Of a stretch of 64,000 nt of DNA, positions 26,101 to 38,100 are shown one piece after another (within the stretch, counting starts at the first letter, position 1; each line of letters opens with the position of its first letter). The notes under the pieces are model-generated. The model did no database searches. It saw nothing but the letters and a program-made list of their open reading frames with translations, and had not been told where the DNA came from. Origin of the DNA: Pipra filicauda (lineage: Eukaryota; Chordata; Aves; Passeriformes; Pipridae); the NCBI RefSeq assembly GCF_003945595.2, contig NW_024104451.1:690941-754940 (forward strand), given 5' to 3'. The position numbers were made by a program, and so were the translations under genes.

Positions 26101-29100
26101 CAAATATGATGCTTTTCAGCATCCTCTCTGTCATTCTTACTCAGAAATTTTATAATTCAGAGCAGCAAACCTTGTGTGGAAATGCAGCTAATTTGATAAA
26201 TGCATTAAAAAGAAATAATTTCGGAGAAGTAATAAAAGTACCATTAGTAATATGGATTGCAGACTGAGCATATTGGAATGTAAATAGGGTAAGTGATAAG
26301 CTATTGAAAGAGTTTATTCAGCTGAGTCTAAAATAGTTTTAAGGGTTTGCTTAATTGAGCAGCTTGGCATTGAAATGAAACCCAGGACATTTTGGAGAAG
26401 TAGGTTGTTTAAAAGTGTTCGCCATGTTTGTTCTGAACCTGAAGACTGTAGGTAATGGGATGTAAACTGAGGACCAAGATGCTGGATGAAATGGGATTGC
26501 AGATCAAACGCCTTGGTTAATTCTATTAAATCCATGCACAAACAAGCAGTTGTTTAATGTTCCCCTGTGCACAGGCCATGAACATCCTGTGTGCTGCTAG
26601 AATAGATCTAACCTGCTGGGTAAGGCCACTGCTGGCATTTGGGTTTGCAGGGCCCAGAGCAGGTGGTGACAGCCCTGCAGGACAAAGAGGCTTTTCTCAA
26701 CCACACTCGGAGTGTTTCACTGCAGGTCTGAGGGTGACAGACCCCAGTGCTCTGGGAAGTGACCCTCCCTCAGCAGCAGAGGAAGAGCCTTTCTGTACCA
26801 CAGGAGCTGTTGCAGAGCACTGTACTGAGCCAGCGAGGTTGGCTCTGCCACATCTGTGCTGTCATTTTATGTTTGCTCGCTTTGTTACAGCAGCTACTGC
26901 CTTTTGTGGTTTGGTTGATTTTGTTTGGGTTTTCTTGGGGTTCTCTCTCCACTCTGACAAGGGATTTTGTATCTGAAGGTTGTACTTGAGAGTGCAGCTG
27001 GTGAGCAGAGGGTTTGCTGATGACAATCCAGACTGTACCTGATGTGCAGTTACCTTTTTATATTTTTTTACATTCAGAGCAACAGAAAAGAAGAATAAAT
27101 GTAGAATATTTTGTCCCTCTCACGCAAACCTCATCTTGTTATTAATATTCATAATTGGGGGGGGTGTTGATGAGTGATGGTTGCTAAACATGCCCCGTGA
27201 ATTTCAGCTACATTCAAATGATGTTTAAATTTTCCAGCAATGACAGCAGCAATCTCTCCTACCATAACTGCTCTTCTTTGTGAGCAAACCAACCTTGGGC
27301 CTGTTTTGCCGGGTTTGCACAGCTGCCTGATCAGATCATCTGGCAGGAGGTATTTGCTAAGGATTCATCTTGCACCAGTATTGTTTTCAAGGTTAAACTT
27401 GCCTGTGCTGTGGTGCTCTGTATCAGCTTTTAGCTGGTCTTTAACTGTTGCATTTTTAATCTCCCACCATTATAAATAAATCATAAATAGCAAAATTGCA
27501 AATTTGAGATTGTATTCACAATTTTAGGCAGTTCTTTCAGTTCACATGGCTGGTACATGCTCCAAAGGCTACGGCTCCTCTGGGTAATTTTCTTGCCAGA
27601 ATTTTTGTTCATTTGTGGCTGCTAATATAATGCTCTGGGGCATACCTATCCATTTTGCCAGTTTTCATCAAATTCATTGGTGGAGGCAGGTAAGTCTACA
27701 CCACCTGCCTCACAAAAACTGGTGGTGTGCTGGATTAGACACAGGGTTTTACTCCAAATGCTTCCTTGGCAGTCCTTACCCTCAGCAGCAGTCCTTGGAA
27801 CAGCTCTGTGTTTGCCCCATTCCTCACCTTTTCTTCCTCTTGGTTTATGTTCTTCCCAGTCGTGACCCGTGAAACCCAGGGATTTCCAGTCACACACTGC
27901 TTTTTGAATATTGATTCGGTAGCTGATAGAATGTTAGGACTGGCCTGGGTCTCTCCATGTCAGCTCTACAGGTGCCGGAAACTGTTACTCTCGAGTAAAA
28001 TTGAATAGGATAGATCTCTCCATCCTTATGTACTTCACATTCTTATTTTGCTGAAGTGTCTTTTTCCGTGGCATTTCTGCATGATTCTGCCTCTCTTAGT
28101 TGGAAGTGGACTGACTTTGATGTCTTTAATTTTAGCTTAGAGCTTTTCTTATGTAGATCTCCCCACTACGTTCTTATGCAGATGATAAGCAATTAGGTCT
28201 TCTGCTCTTCATCCCTCTTTATTTTCCGTGTCCTGACCATATTGATAGCTATAGAAATTTTGGTTTTTTCTAAACAGGCAAAAACTGTCTTGTTTCAGTG
28301 GAAGTATTGGGAATCGAGTCTGAGCAATTTTAAATTGTCCTAGAGAGTCTCCTGGAGCATCAGGTACCCTGAAGAAGGACTTGGGGAATGCTGGGGGATG
28401 AAAAACTGAATGTGACCGAGCAATGTGCACTCATAGCCCAGAACACCCTGTGTCCTGGGCTCATCCCACAGCGTGGGCAGCAGGTCAGTGGGGCATTCTG
28501 CCCCTCTACTCCGCTCAGAGGAGACCCCACCTGCAGTGCTGCCTCCAGCTCTGGGGCACAAGAAGGTTGTGGGGCTGTTGGAGCGAGTCCAGAGGAGACT
28601 GTGGAGATGCTCTGAGGGCTGGAGCCCCTCTGCTCTGGAGCCAGGCTGAGAGAGCTGGGGGTGTTCACCCGGCGAAGAGAAGGCTCCAGGGAGACCTGAG
28701 AGCCCCTTCCAGGGCCTGAAGGGGCTCCGGGAGAGCTGGAGAGGGACTGGGGACAAGGGATGGAGGGACAGGACAGGGGGGAATGGCTTCTCCCTGCCAG
28801 AGGACAGGGATAGATGGGATACTGAGACGAATCTTCCCTGTGAGGGTGGGGAGTCCCTGGTTGCCCAGAGCAGCTGTGGCTGCCCCATCCCTGGAAGTGT
28901 CCAAGGCCAGGTTGGATGGGGCTTGGAGCAACCTGGGATAGTGCAAGGTGTCCCTGCCTGTGGCAGGAGTTGAAAAAAGATGAGTTTTAAGGTCCCTTCC
29001 AAGCCAGACCAGTCTGGGGTCACTTATGGAGCCTCAGTCCCACACAGAGGCCTGTGCTCTGGAGGGTCACTGGCATATCTGACGTGTCAGTGCAGTTTTG

Positions 29101-32100
29101 CGGTGATGGGATCAGAGGTCTCTGATACCTGAGCAAGTCACTTCTGGAAGAAATGGTGCTACCTTTAAAATTAATTAAAAATGCATCTACCCATAGCACT
29201 TGCTTATCTATACAGATGTCATTCTAGCCTGTTTGGCTGGAATAAATATATAGCTATATTATTTGGAATATCCATTGGCATTTTCTTAGTTATAAAACTA
29301 GGATTCAAGGTAGAAATAAACGTTTTAAGATCAGTGGAACACCAGGCAACTTGTTTCCTTTTCTGTAATATTTTAGGTAGAGGAGGGCCTATACACAGAC
29401 CTGGGATCTGTGTTCCAGTTTGGCATGTTGCATCAGAGGCATTTTAGTGGTTTATTCTAGGTCTGTGGAAAGTGCTAGGAATTAATTGAGTACTTAGTTA
29501 TAGAAGCAGAAATCAAACACTGATTTAACTGGATCTTAATTGCAGTTATGTTTCTTTCAGTTCTTCAGAACCACGTCCAGCTGGCCTGGAGGAGAGTGAT
29601 CAGTCGTCGATGTCTGGAGACCAAGGAATGAATTTAGATAAGTCAGGCCCTAAACTCTCAGATTTTGCAAGTAGGCCACCAGGTAGTAGGACTGTTCTGT
29701 GGATTATCTAAATGTAATAAGGAGAGCTTTTAATTGATCTTTTAACTGTTCTATTTTATTTGTGCTATCACACATTCAAACTTAAACCTGTTTTCCTCCT
29801 AGTAAGTAATTGATACCATTGTTTAAGTGTTCTCTTTGAATTAGCTCAAAATGAAGAGGTGGCCAGGTTCTCATGTATCATCTTGCAGGTACCATGCTGA
29901 AAACTGCAGAGTTATTCAGCAATAACCTAATTGATTAAAAAATTTTGTATTTCTAGCTCTAGCACAGACTGATGTCTTAAAAATTTAGCATTAACCTATA
30001 ACTGATTTTTCAGAATAAATAGGGGTTGTAGTTGAAATTATCCTTTGCACGTAGAGAGGATTAAATCTAACGTCTGCAACAGGATTTCTGTTACAAACCA
30101 CACAAGTGATTCTTAACACTGTTTTTGGCCAAGTAATACATGTCAGGTTCTGCTTTGTACACCAGAAAATGTCAGGTCTGTAGCAGATATACTGGTCCAT
30201 GACCCTCGGGGGCTGTCAAACTCTGGAGTTGGTTTTAAGGAATATTAATTAGTGAAAGTCCAACTCTGCATTTGTCAGTGAAATGACATGGGCTGTTGCA
30301 GAGACTTTTCTGGTGGGATGAATCTGAGTTAATAGCTGATACAACACTAAGAGATCTCCAGTTAAATCCCACACATCATACATTAAGTAAAAATATTTTT
30401 ATGAATTAAGTAAAATCTTTGACCATGTTTGCATAGCCTGTTCCGTTAATGTGGCTCTCGCACAAGATAAACAGGCTCCAGGCTGTACTTTCTATCCAGT
30501 CCTGTTTGTTACTGAAATTCTGCTTCTCCTGATATTTGGTTGGTTTTAATGAATGTGTCATCCTGTTGTCTTAGGTTATCCATCTCAGGCAGTGGAGCAA
30601 AGGCCACTTCAGCAGATGCCACCTCAGCTCATGCCACACACACAGCAGCCCCAGCAGCAGCAGCAGCCCCAGCCCCAGCCCCAGCCAACACCACAGCCAG
30701 CCCAGGCACCCACACAGATGCCGCAGCAGCAGCAGCAGCAGCAGATGATGATGATGCTGATGATGCAGCAGGATCCCAAATCGGTCCGGCTGCCTGTGCC
30801 ACAGGGAGTTCACCCACCCAGAGGGCCTCTGAACCCAGATGCTCAGCGAATGCCAATGCAGCAGAGTGGGAACATGCCAGTAATGGTGAACCTCCAAGGG
30901 CCTGGATCGGTGCCTCCATCTCCTGATAAGCAAAGAATTGCCTTGACGGGCAATCCTTCTCTGGGAAGTAATGCAAGAAAAATGGTTTATCCGGATAATG
31001 TACAGAATCCTTCCAGCTCACCCCTCAGAGAAGTTTCATCAGTATCCTCACTTCCAGAAGGAGGTGGAGCTGAGGGCCCCCCAACATCAGGAGCTCAGAA
31101 TAATTTGACATCTCATTTAGTAGTTTCACAGAACCAATTAATGATGACAGGACCCAAGCCTGGACCGTCCCCACTTTCAGCTGCCCAAGGTGCAAGTCCT
31201 CAGCAGCAGTCTAGTTCTCTGCCTAGTGCTCTTACACACCATTTTCCAAATGTTGCTGCCCCATCACAAACTTCAAGGCCTAAAACCCCAAACAGAGCAA
31301 GCCCAAGGCCATACTATCCTCAGACTCCTAATAACCGTCCACCGAGCACAGAACCCTCAGAAATAAGCTTGTCTCCAGAGAGGCTCAATGCTTCTATAGC
31401 TGGTCTTTTCCCTCCCCAGATCAATATTCCTTTACCTCCCAGGCCTAATCTCAATAGAGGATTTGATCAGCAGGGTCTGAATCCCACTACTTTAAAGGCC
31501 ATTGGACAAGCCCCATCAAATCTAACAATTAACAGTCAGTCTGCTTTTACAGCCTCACAGTCACACAAATTGGAAGGTGTGGTCATTAATTCAGGCAAAC
31601 AGACCAACACTGGAGGAACAAAGAGAGCAAGTCCAAGCAATAGTCGAAGGTCCAGTCCTGGATCCAGTAGGAAAACTACACCAAGCCCTGGCAGACAGAA
31701 TTCAAAAGCAGCTAAATTATCACTGACAACTCAACAGAACCCATCTCTCTTGCAGAACATGGAATTACAGAGAAATATGATGGCTGGTCCCTCTTCTTTG
31801 CCAACACCTGTGACTACAAGTTTTCAAAATAATCCCATGCAAAGTAACCAGAGTCCTGCAATTTCTGTACCTGCTGCGACTGGCATTCCTGAAGACAATA
31901 AGGAGCCCCTAAGTGTGCCTCAAGATACTGAGAGCCAAAGTGCACAAGGTGTCCAAGGTAACAAAGACCAGCCCAGTATTGAACTCAAAGGTATCCCTAC
32001 TCCAGAAATGAAAGTGTTGATTCCAGAAGAACAGTCAAAAAAAGATGGGCAAGGCTTAGACACTAGCAAGCTTCCGGTCATGGAGGAAAGTAAAACCATG

Positions 32101-35100
32101 GTATCTCCAGCTATGAGGGAGGCTCCAACTTCTTTAAGTCAACTTCTTGACAATTCTGGAGCTCCTAATGTAACCATTAAGCCCCCTGGGCTGACTGGTC
32201 TTGAAATGGCACCAATAGTCACCACTGGTGAGGAGCTAAAGAAGATAGCTGTCATTCCGCCACTGCAGGATTCATCCTTGAGCAAGGAGCCCTCCAGTTC
32301 ACTTAACTTGCCTCAAAACAATGAACCCTGTCCAAATCCAGGGCACCAAGAACTGGGAGAAGTAAACTCAACCATGGCACAGAGTGTTCCACCAGTAATG
32401 CAGAGGCCTGTCAACTCTTCTTCTGTTTCAGGTCCTTTAGCCCCCAACCAGATAACAGTTTTTGTGACTTCCAACCCTATTACATCTGCTGCTAATACAT
32501 CAGCTCCATTGCCCTCTCACTTGCAACCTGCATTAGTGTCCACTGTTGTCACAATGCCCAATGTGGGGAGCAAAGTGATGGTTTCAGAGGGACAGTCAGC
32601 GGTTCAGTCCAGTGCCCGGCCACAGTTCATTACACCTGTTTTTATAAACTCATCCTCAATAATTCAGGTTATGAAGGGCTCTCAGTCCAGCACGATTCCA
32701 GCAGCCCCCATGACTTCTAACTCCAGCCTGATGCCTCAGTCGGTCGCAGTTGTTGGTCCTTTGCATATCCCACAGAGTATCAAGTTCTCCTCAGGGCCCA
32801 CTCCTCCCAGTACATCATCCAGCAGTCCTGTGTCCAGTATTCCCACCAGCAGGTCACTGGTTCTGAATCCCTTGGCATCTCCTGTTCAGCTGCCGCCTTC
32901 TGCTACAGCTTCTTCCAGCGTTGCTTCACACCTTCCTGCTCAGCAAGTCAAGGACTTCAATCCAGAGGAGACTTCCCAAGGTGGTGGGTCGGGTGACCAG
33001 AGCTGTCTGCCAGCAGTGCAGTCAGGACCTGTTGTTTCGCCTCTGCTTACGAGCAGCCCGGGGTCTGGGAACAGACGCAGCCCTGTTTCATCGAGCAAGG
33101 GAAAGGGAAAAGTAGACAAGATTGGCCAACTCTTGCTGACTAAAGCATGCAAGAAAGTCACTGGCTCCCTGGAGAAAGGGGAAGAGCAGTACGCTTTGGA
33201 TGGAGAAACAGAAGGTCAGGGACTGGAAACATCAGTTCCAAATAGTTTGGGAACAGAGCAACCACCAGCAGAACTAGATAACAAAACTGTGACCCCTCCA
33301 GCACAGAGTCTTACAAAACAGAGCACTTCTGGGCCTGGCAGCTCGAGCCTCAGCCCCACGGCTCCTGCTCCTGCCTCCACGTCCCCGAGCACACCCACGA
33401 GCACTCCTGCCCCCGCCGCGCTCCCGGCTGGAGCCCCCCCGGCAGCCCCGGAGCCCCCCGGGGCCAGCGGGAACAGCAGTGCCCCCGGCGGGGCCCCGGC
33501 CGAGCTCCCCGGGGGCGCCGGGGCGGAGGAGAAGGCGGGAGCACCGCAGGAGCTGCTGCCGAGCGCAGGTAAGTGCAGTGCTGCCCGGGGAGGGGAAGAA
33601 TGCGATTGCTGCTGTAAATCCCCACATGCTGCTTTCCGTGAACATCATAAAATGTAGGCACTGCAGCCAAGGCTGACACTTTTTGTTTCTAATCTCTGAG
33701 TGATACACAGGCTGGTATTCACCAAGATTCAAGTTCCAGAAGTTTTATTTCAGTTTCCATTTGCTACTTAAGTGGGGTATTTGTCATGAACATATGGTGC
33801 AAGAACAGAGGAGTAACTTCATGTAAATGTTGGAAGCAGGGAGAAAACGTGGACGCATCAGTAATGACAAATATTTAAGGTGCCTTTTATATTGGTAAAT
33901 ACACTGGTACTCTGCTTTGGTCTTGCCAGAGACTTTTTTTATTTCAATTTATTGATTTAAATATTATATTTTTAATTCATCCTAATAATACTACTTCCCT
34001 CTTTGAATAACCTTAATCCTCTAGGGAAATAACTGAATAACCTCCAGAAGAGAAAAAAACCCCAAACCCATACCAAGTCCCCATTTGTCTAGGAAATAAC
34101 TTAAATAACATTTCAGACAAATTCCTGAAAAAGTGATTAGAATTGCATCTAATATAAAAACATAAAATACCTTCACATATGAGCTCTTTTCTCCTATGTT
34201 ATTTTAAGTTGAACATCTAGCAGACTTTATATATGACATTTTTAATTTATTAAATATGGTGTGAAAATAAACCCATCACTTCTGAAGTGAGCTGAGTGTC
34301 TGTTCTGCTTTACAACATGAATTAGACACAGAAGATAAAATCATGGAAAATAAAATCCACAGAAGTCAAGGGAACTGAGAGATTCAGCCTCAGTGTGACT
34401 TTCCCTGTGGCTATTGGATGTTTTAGCTGTATGCCACTGGCAAATGAAGCCTTTGAGCTTCAGAGAATGAATTCTGGTTTTTTAGGAGAAAAATGGAAAT
34501 GTATACTGTTTATTTAAACAGGAGTGTTTAACTTTTTGTCTTCCTGTTCTCCATAAGTTTGTTAGCACATATAAGAGAAGACTAGAAAGCATTAGTGCAG
34601 CAAAAATTATTTTTCCATCTTACTTTTTTTACTTGGCAATCTAAGAAATGTGAAGTTGCATCATCTTTTTGCCGAAGGACTTCAAGGGCGACTTTATTTG
34701 AAAGAGTGAGGGCATTGATTCGTTAACAAAGATGCCATTTTCCCCCAGAACTTCTGTTGGAATGAGCATTAAAATGAGAAACTGTTGAATTTCTAGGACT
34801 TCTTTTAATTTCTCAATCTGCTGAAAAATCATTACCTTTAAAAATGTGGTTTATATACTCAATTTCATCACTCATTCTACTTTGAGAAAACTTGCTGGGG
34901 AAAGTTTTGCCAAAGTTTATTTTAAAATGGGGAGATGTGTGTGATGGGGGGGGAAGTGGAGGGTAGGTTAAAAATATTGCATTTCTAAATGCCAAAACAT
35001 AGTCAGCTGGAAGATAGAGAATTTTGTACCAGTGGCCCAGTCACACCACAAGAATTCCTTTTTGACTCCCTTTGACAATAATACTTTTTCCCTCCACTTT

Positions 35101-38100
35101 TATTCTAGCATCCTCTCAACATTTAACACAGAAAAAAAGTTCAGTTGCAACACCAGAAAGTACTGTTCAAAGAACAGGTAAATCTTCCTTCGGAAAACCA
35201 GAATAGAGGTGAACTAAACCCTTTATGTTCGGAACTGAAAATGTATTTATTTGAGCGCATATTCAGTGGTCACTAACATGCTGGGTAGTTTGGGGCTTTG
35301 GTGGGGGGTTTATTATTATTTGTGCTTTGGGGACTGTTTTTCTTTGCTAGATACGTTGTGCTTTAGAAGTCTCCAAATCCTTGTGGGAGATTCAGCATGG
35401 GATCAAGTAAAACAAGAAAAAGTCACTAAAGAAGTTTTTAGATATTCAGTGATAAACTGGAGGGAATGGATTTGTAAAAATATGCTGTGTTTGAGTTTTG
35501 AAGTCCTGTTCAGTGCTAATAGGAGTTTTTCTTTTATATTAAACCATTTTGAACATATTTCCAAAAGCCATGCTGGGAGTGTGTTTTACAGTTGTAACCT
35601 TTTTTTTTCTGTTCATCTTTTAATGCCCCCTCAGCAGTGTTTGTTTCAAGATGGAGCCCTGGCATATGACTTTTTGGTGTTGCCATCTATTATCATGGTG
35701 TTTCACCATCAATTTCTAGGAGTTTTAAAGAAGTAATTCCTAAGATGAGTAGGGAAAATGGATAGATGTGGGCTTGCTTATGGGAAGTGCCGCTCTCCAT
35801 CCATTTGCCATCTCTAATCTGATTAGAGTTTTCAGAAAGTAAAAATTGTTTTCTGTGACCTTCCACTAAAACAAAGATGGTCATACACTCTGTTGATTCA
35901 CATCTGACTCATTGCCCCGTGCTGCTCTGGCTGTATTGTAGAGTTCCTGCTGGGGGTAAGCACTGATTCCATCCATTTTTTGCTATTGGATATTCTCCCT
36001 GTTCAAATTTTGCTTAGGAAGAAAGGTAATTCTTTCCTTATGTTGCTTAGTCTCTTCTTCCTTTGTTCCCAAGACATATTGTTTTTCCCAGATGGTGCTA
36101 TATCCATTTATACTGAAGAGGCTGATGTGCCAACACTGCAAGTTTATCCTAAGAAGACAGATATTATCCATTTTTGTACTTTTTTTACACCTTTATTCCT
36201 TATGCACGCTCTAGGAAACTTTGGGTGCTAAATTGATCTCAAAGGCAAAGCCCCAGTTTGTGCCCCAGTATCCCCGAGGTTTGACTGGGGGGGATTGAGC
36301 TGGAGCTCACTGAGGGCAGCATGACAAACCACAGGGAGTTAAGCTATGACATTGCAAAGGTAATCCCTAAATCTGTGGCAGTTTCTCAGGAGAAGGGCTC
36401 TGTTTAGGTATAGATCCTCCCTTTCAACAAAGAATCTGGTGGATATGTGGAGAATTAAAATATGGACAGTAAAAAGACTTGACATTTTATATGCTGAAAA
36501 GGAGAGCTGTTTATTGAGGTGAAGACTCCAAAGGAAACCTGACCTGTATGTGTGAAGTCACTGTGAGAGACAGAGAAGGCAGGTCAAACTTCTCTTTATA
36601 ACATCTCCCCTGAGATTTTCTCCCATTCTGTACAAATATAATTGGACTTCATAAATTTGTCTTCCTCTGCATTAGAAGATACTGCTGAGAGACAGTTGGG
36701 TTAAGGCAAAATTTTACATGCACAATAGAGCCAGATGGGTATCTTTTGATTAGTTTAAAACTAATAAAACCTAGAAGTTTCAGAAGAAATTAACTGTCTA
36801 AAATGGAAGTTAAAAAGGAAGAAAAGTATAACCCTTGTCAGGGAGTTTCTCTACAGTTTTTTTTCTCAGGGTTTTAACTTTTCCCTGTCTTAGCTGGTGC
36901 AGGCTGTAATCAGACCTGGCCGATATGGTATTTGATATATTGACTTGCTTTGCTTTGAGAGAAGTTTATTCTTCTGACCTAATACCTAGTAGAAAAATGT
37001 GAGCTAGTCATGCCTTGTCAGCGGTTATGTACTGCTACAGCAGACTTTAAAATTATCTTTTTCTCTTGTAGAACTTGAGACAAATGCTGCAGTAGTTGCT
37101 GGTCAAAGGTAAGGAGATAGTTTGTATAGATTCAGAGTAGATATAGCTTTCGTGGGAGGAAGTCCCTTTCTCTTTGCTTCAATTGCTCAACTTCATTTTC
37201 TTGGCCATACCCTTTCTTTCCTGCTAAGAAATCAGACCAGTTGAGTGTTCCACACCATTGCTGAAATGTAGAACATAAAGTAACTTTTTCCCAAGTCTGT
37301 GTTTTTGGCAATGTTTCCTTTCATCCCTTCAGGCCTGGATGTTTCATGTCCTGGAATGGTGAATGGAACCTGGTGGTTCCACAGCAAATCAAAACTAAAC
37401 CCCCCAAAGCCTGTGGTTTTCTGAAAGGAAGTCTTTCAAAAGTTTGTTCTTCTCCTGCCTTTGTGATTGTTTTCAACAGTTTTTTCTCTATTTGCTTGTT
37501 GACATTTTGCCAAAACCTGACAAGGTCAGGTAGAAACTTCATGTTGTCCTGGTTAAGACATTCAGTAATTAAAATATCATATTTCAAATGGTTGTGTTCT
37601 GTCAGAAGAAAATTACAGTTTTGAAGATCTACTTCTGTAAGATTATAAAAACACTCTGGGCTCTTACACTTAGTCTGTAATGATAGACCTTGGTAAGGTT
37701 TTTGGCTAAACTGTGTTTTTTGGTTAAGCTGGCACAGCTGACGAGTTTTGGATGCTGCCCTCATCAGTGGAACAACCCCTAAGCCAGGGCAAGAGGTGCA
37801 GCCACCCCGCTGGGTTCCTCGGGAGATGAGGCAGTGTCTTCCTTTGTAAGGGAGGGAATGCAGTACGCTTCCTCAGATCAGGAATGACTCTGAATGGGAT
37901 ATTTAACTGTATTTGCCTTCACCTGGTAAATACAGGTTTGGCATCTTTCAAGTTGTATCAAAGATGAACTGAAATTTCACAGCAAGTTTTCTTCAGGGTA
38001 GAATTTTTCTGAAAAGCTGAAGGTGGAACACTTGGCAGCTGAGCAGATTCTCCAAATAAAATGTCCTTGTGTGACCATCTCTAAACTCAGCACATCAAAT

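Noticed and set aside
28340..29023. 227-codon minus-strand open frame
   Set aside because: It is the antisense of the CR1 copy at 28370-29012. Related antisense frames recur at the other CR1 copies, so it is a repeat artefact.
30540..30926. Alanine-rich open frame overlapping the start of NCOA6 exon 9
   Set aside because: It is the shifted reading of the CAG/CCA repeats in the real exon (Gln read as Ala or Ser) and has no independent support.
30571..31021. Antisense open frames opposite the NCOA6 glutamine repeat
   Set aside because: They are mirror frames of the CAG repeat (poly-Leu and poly-Ala) without a start context or family resemblance.
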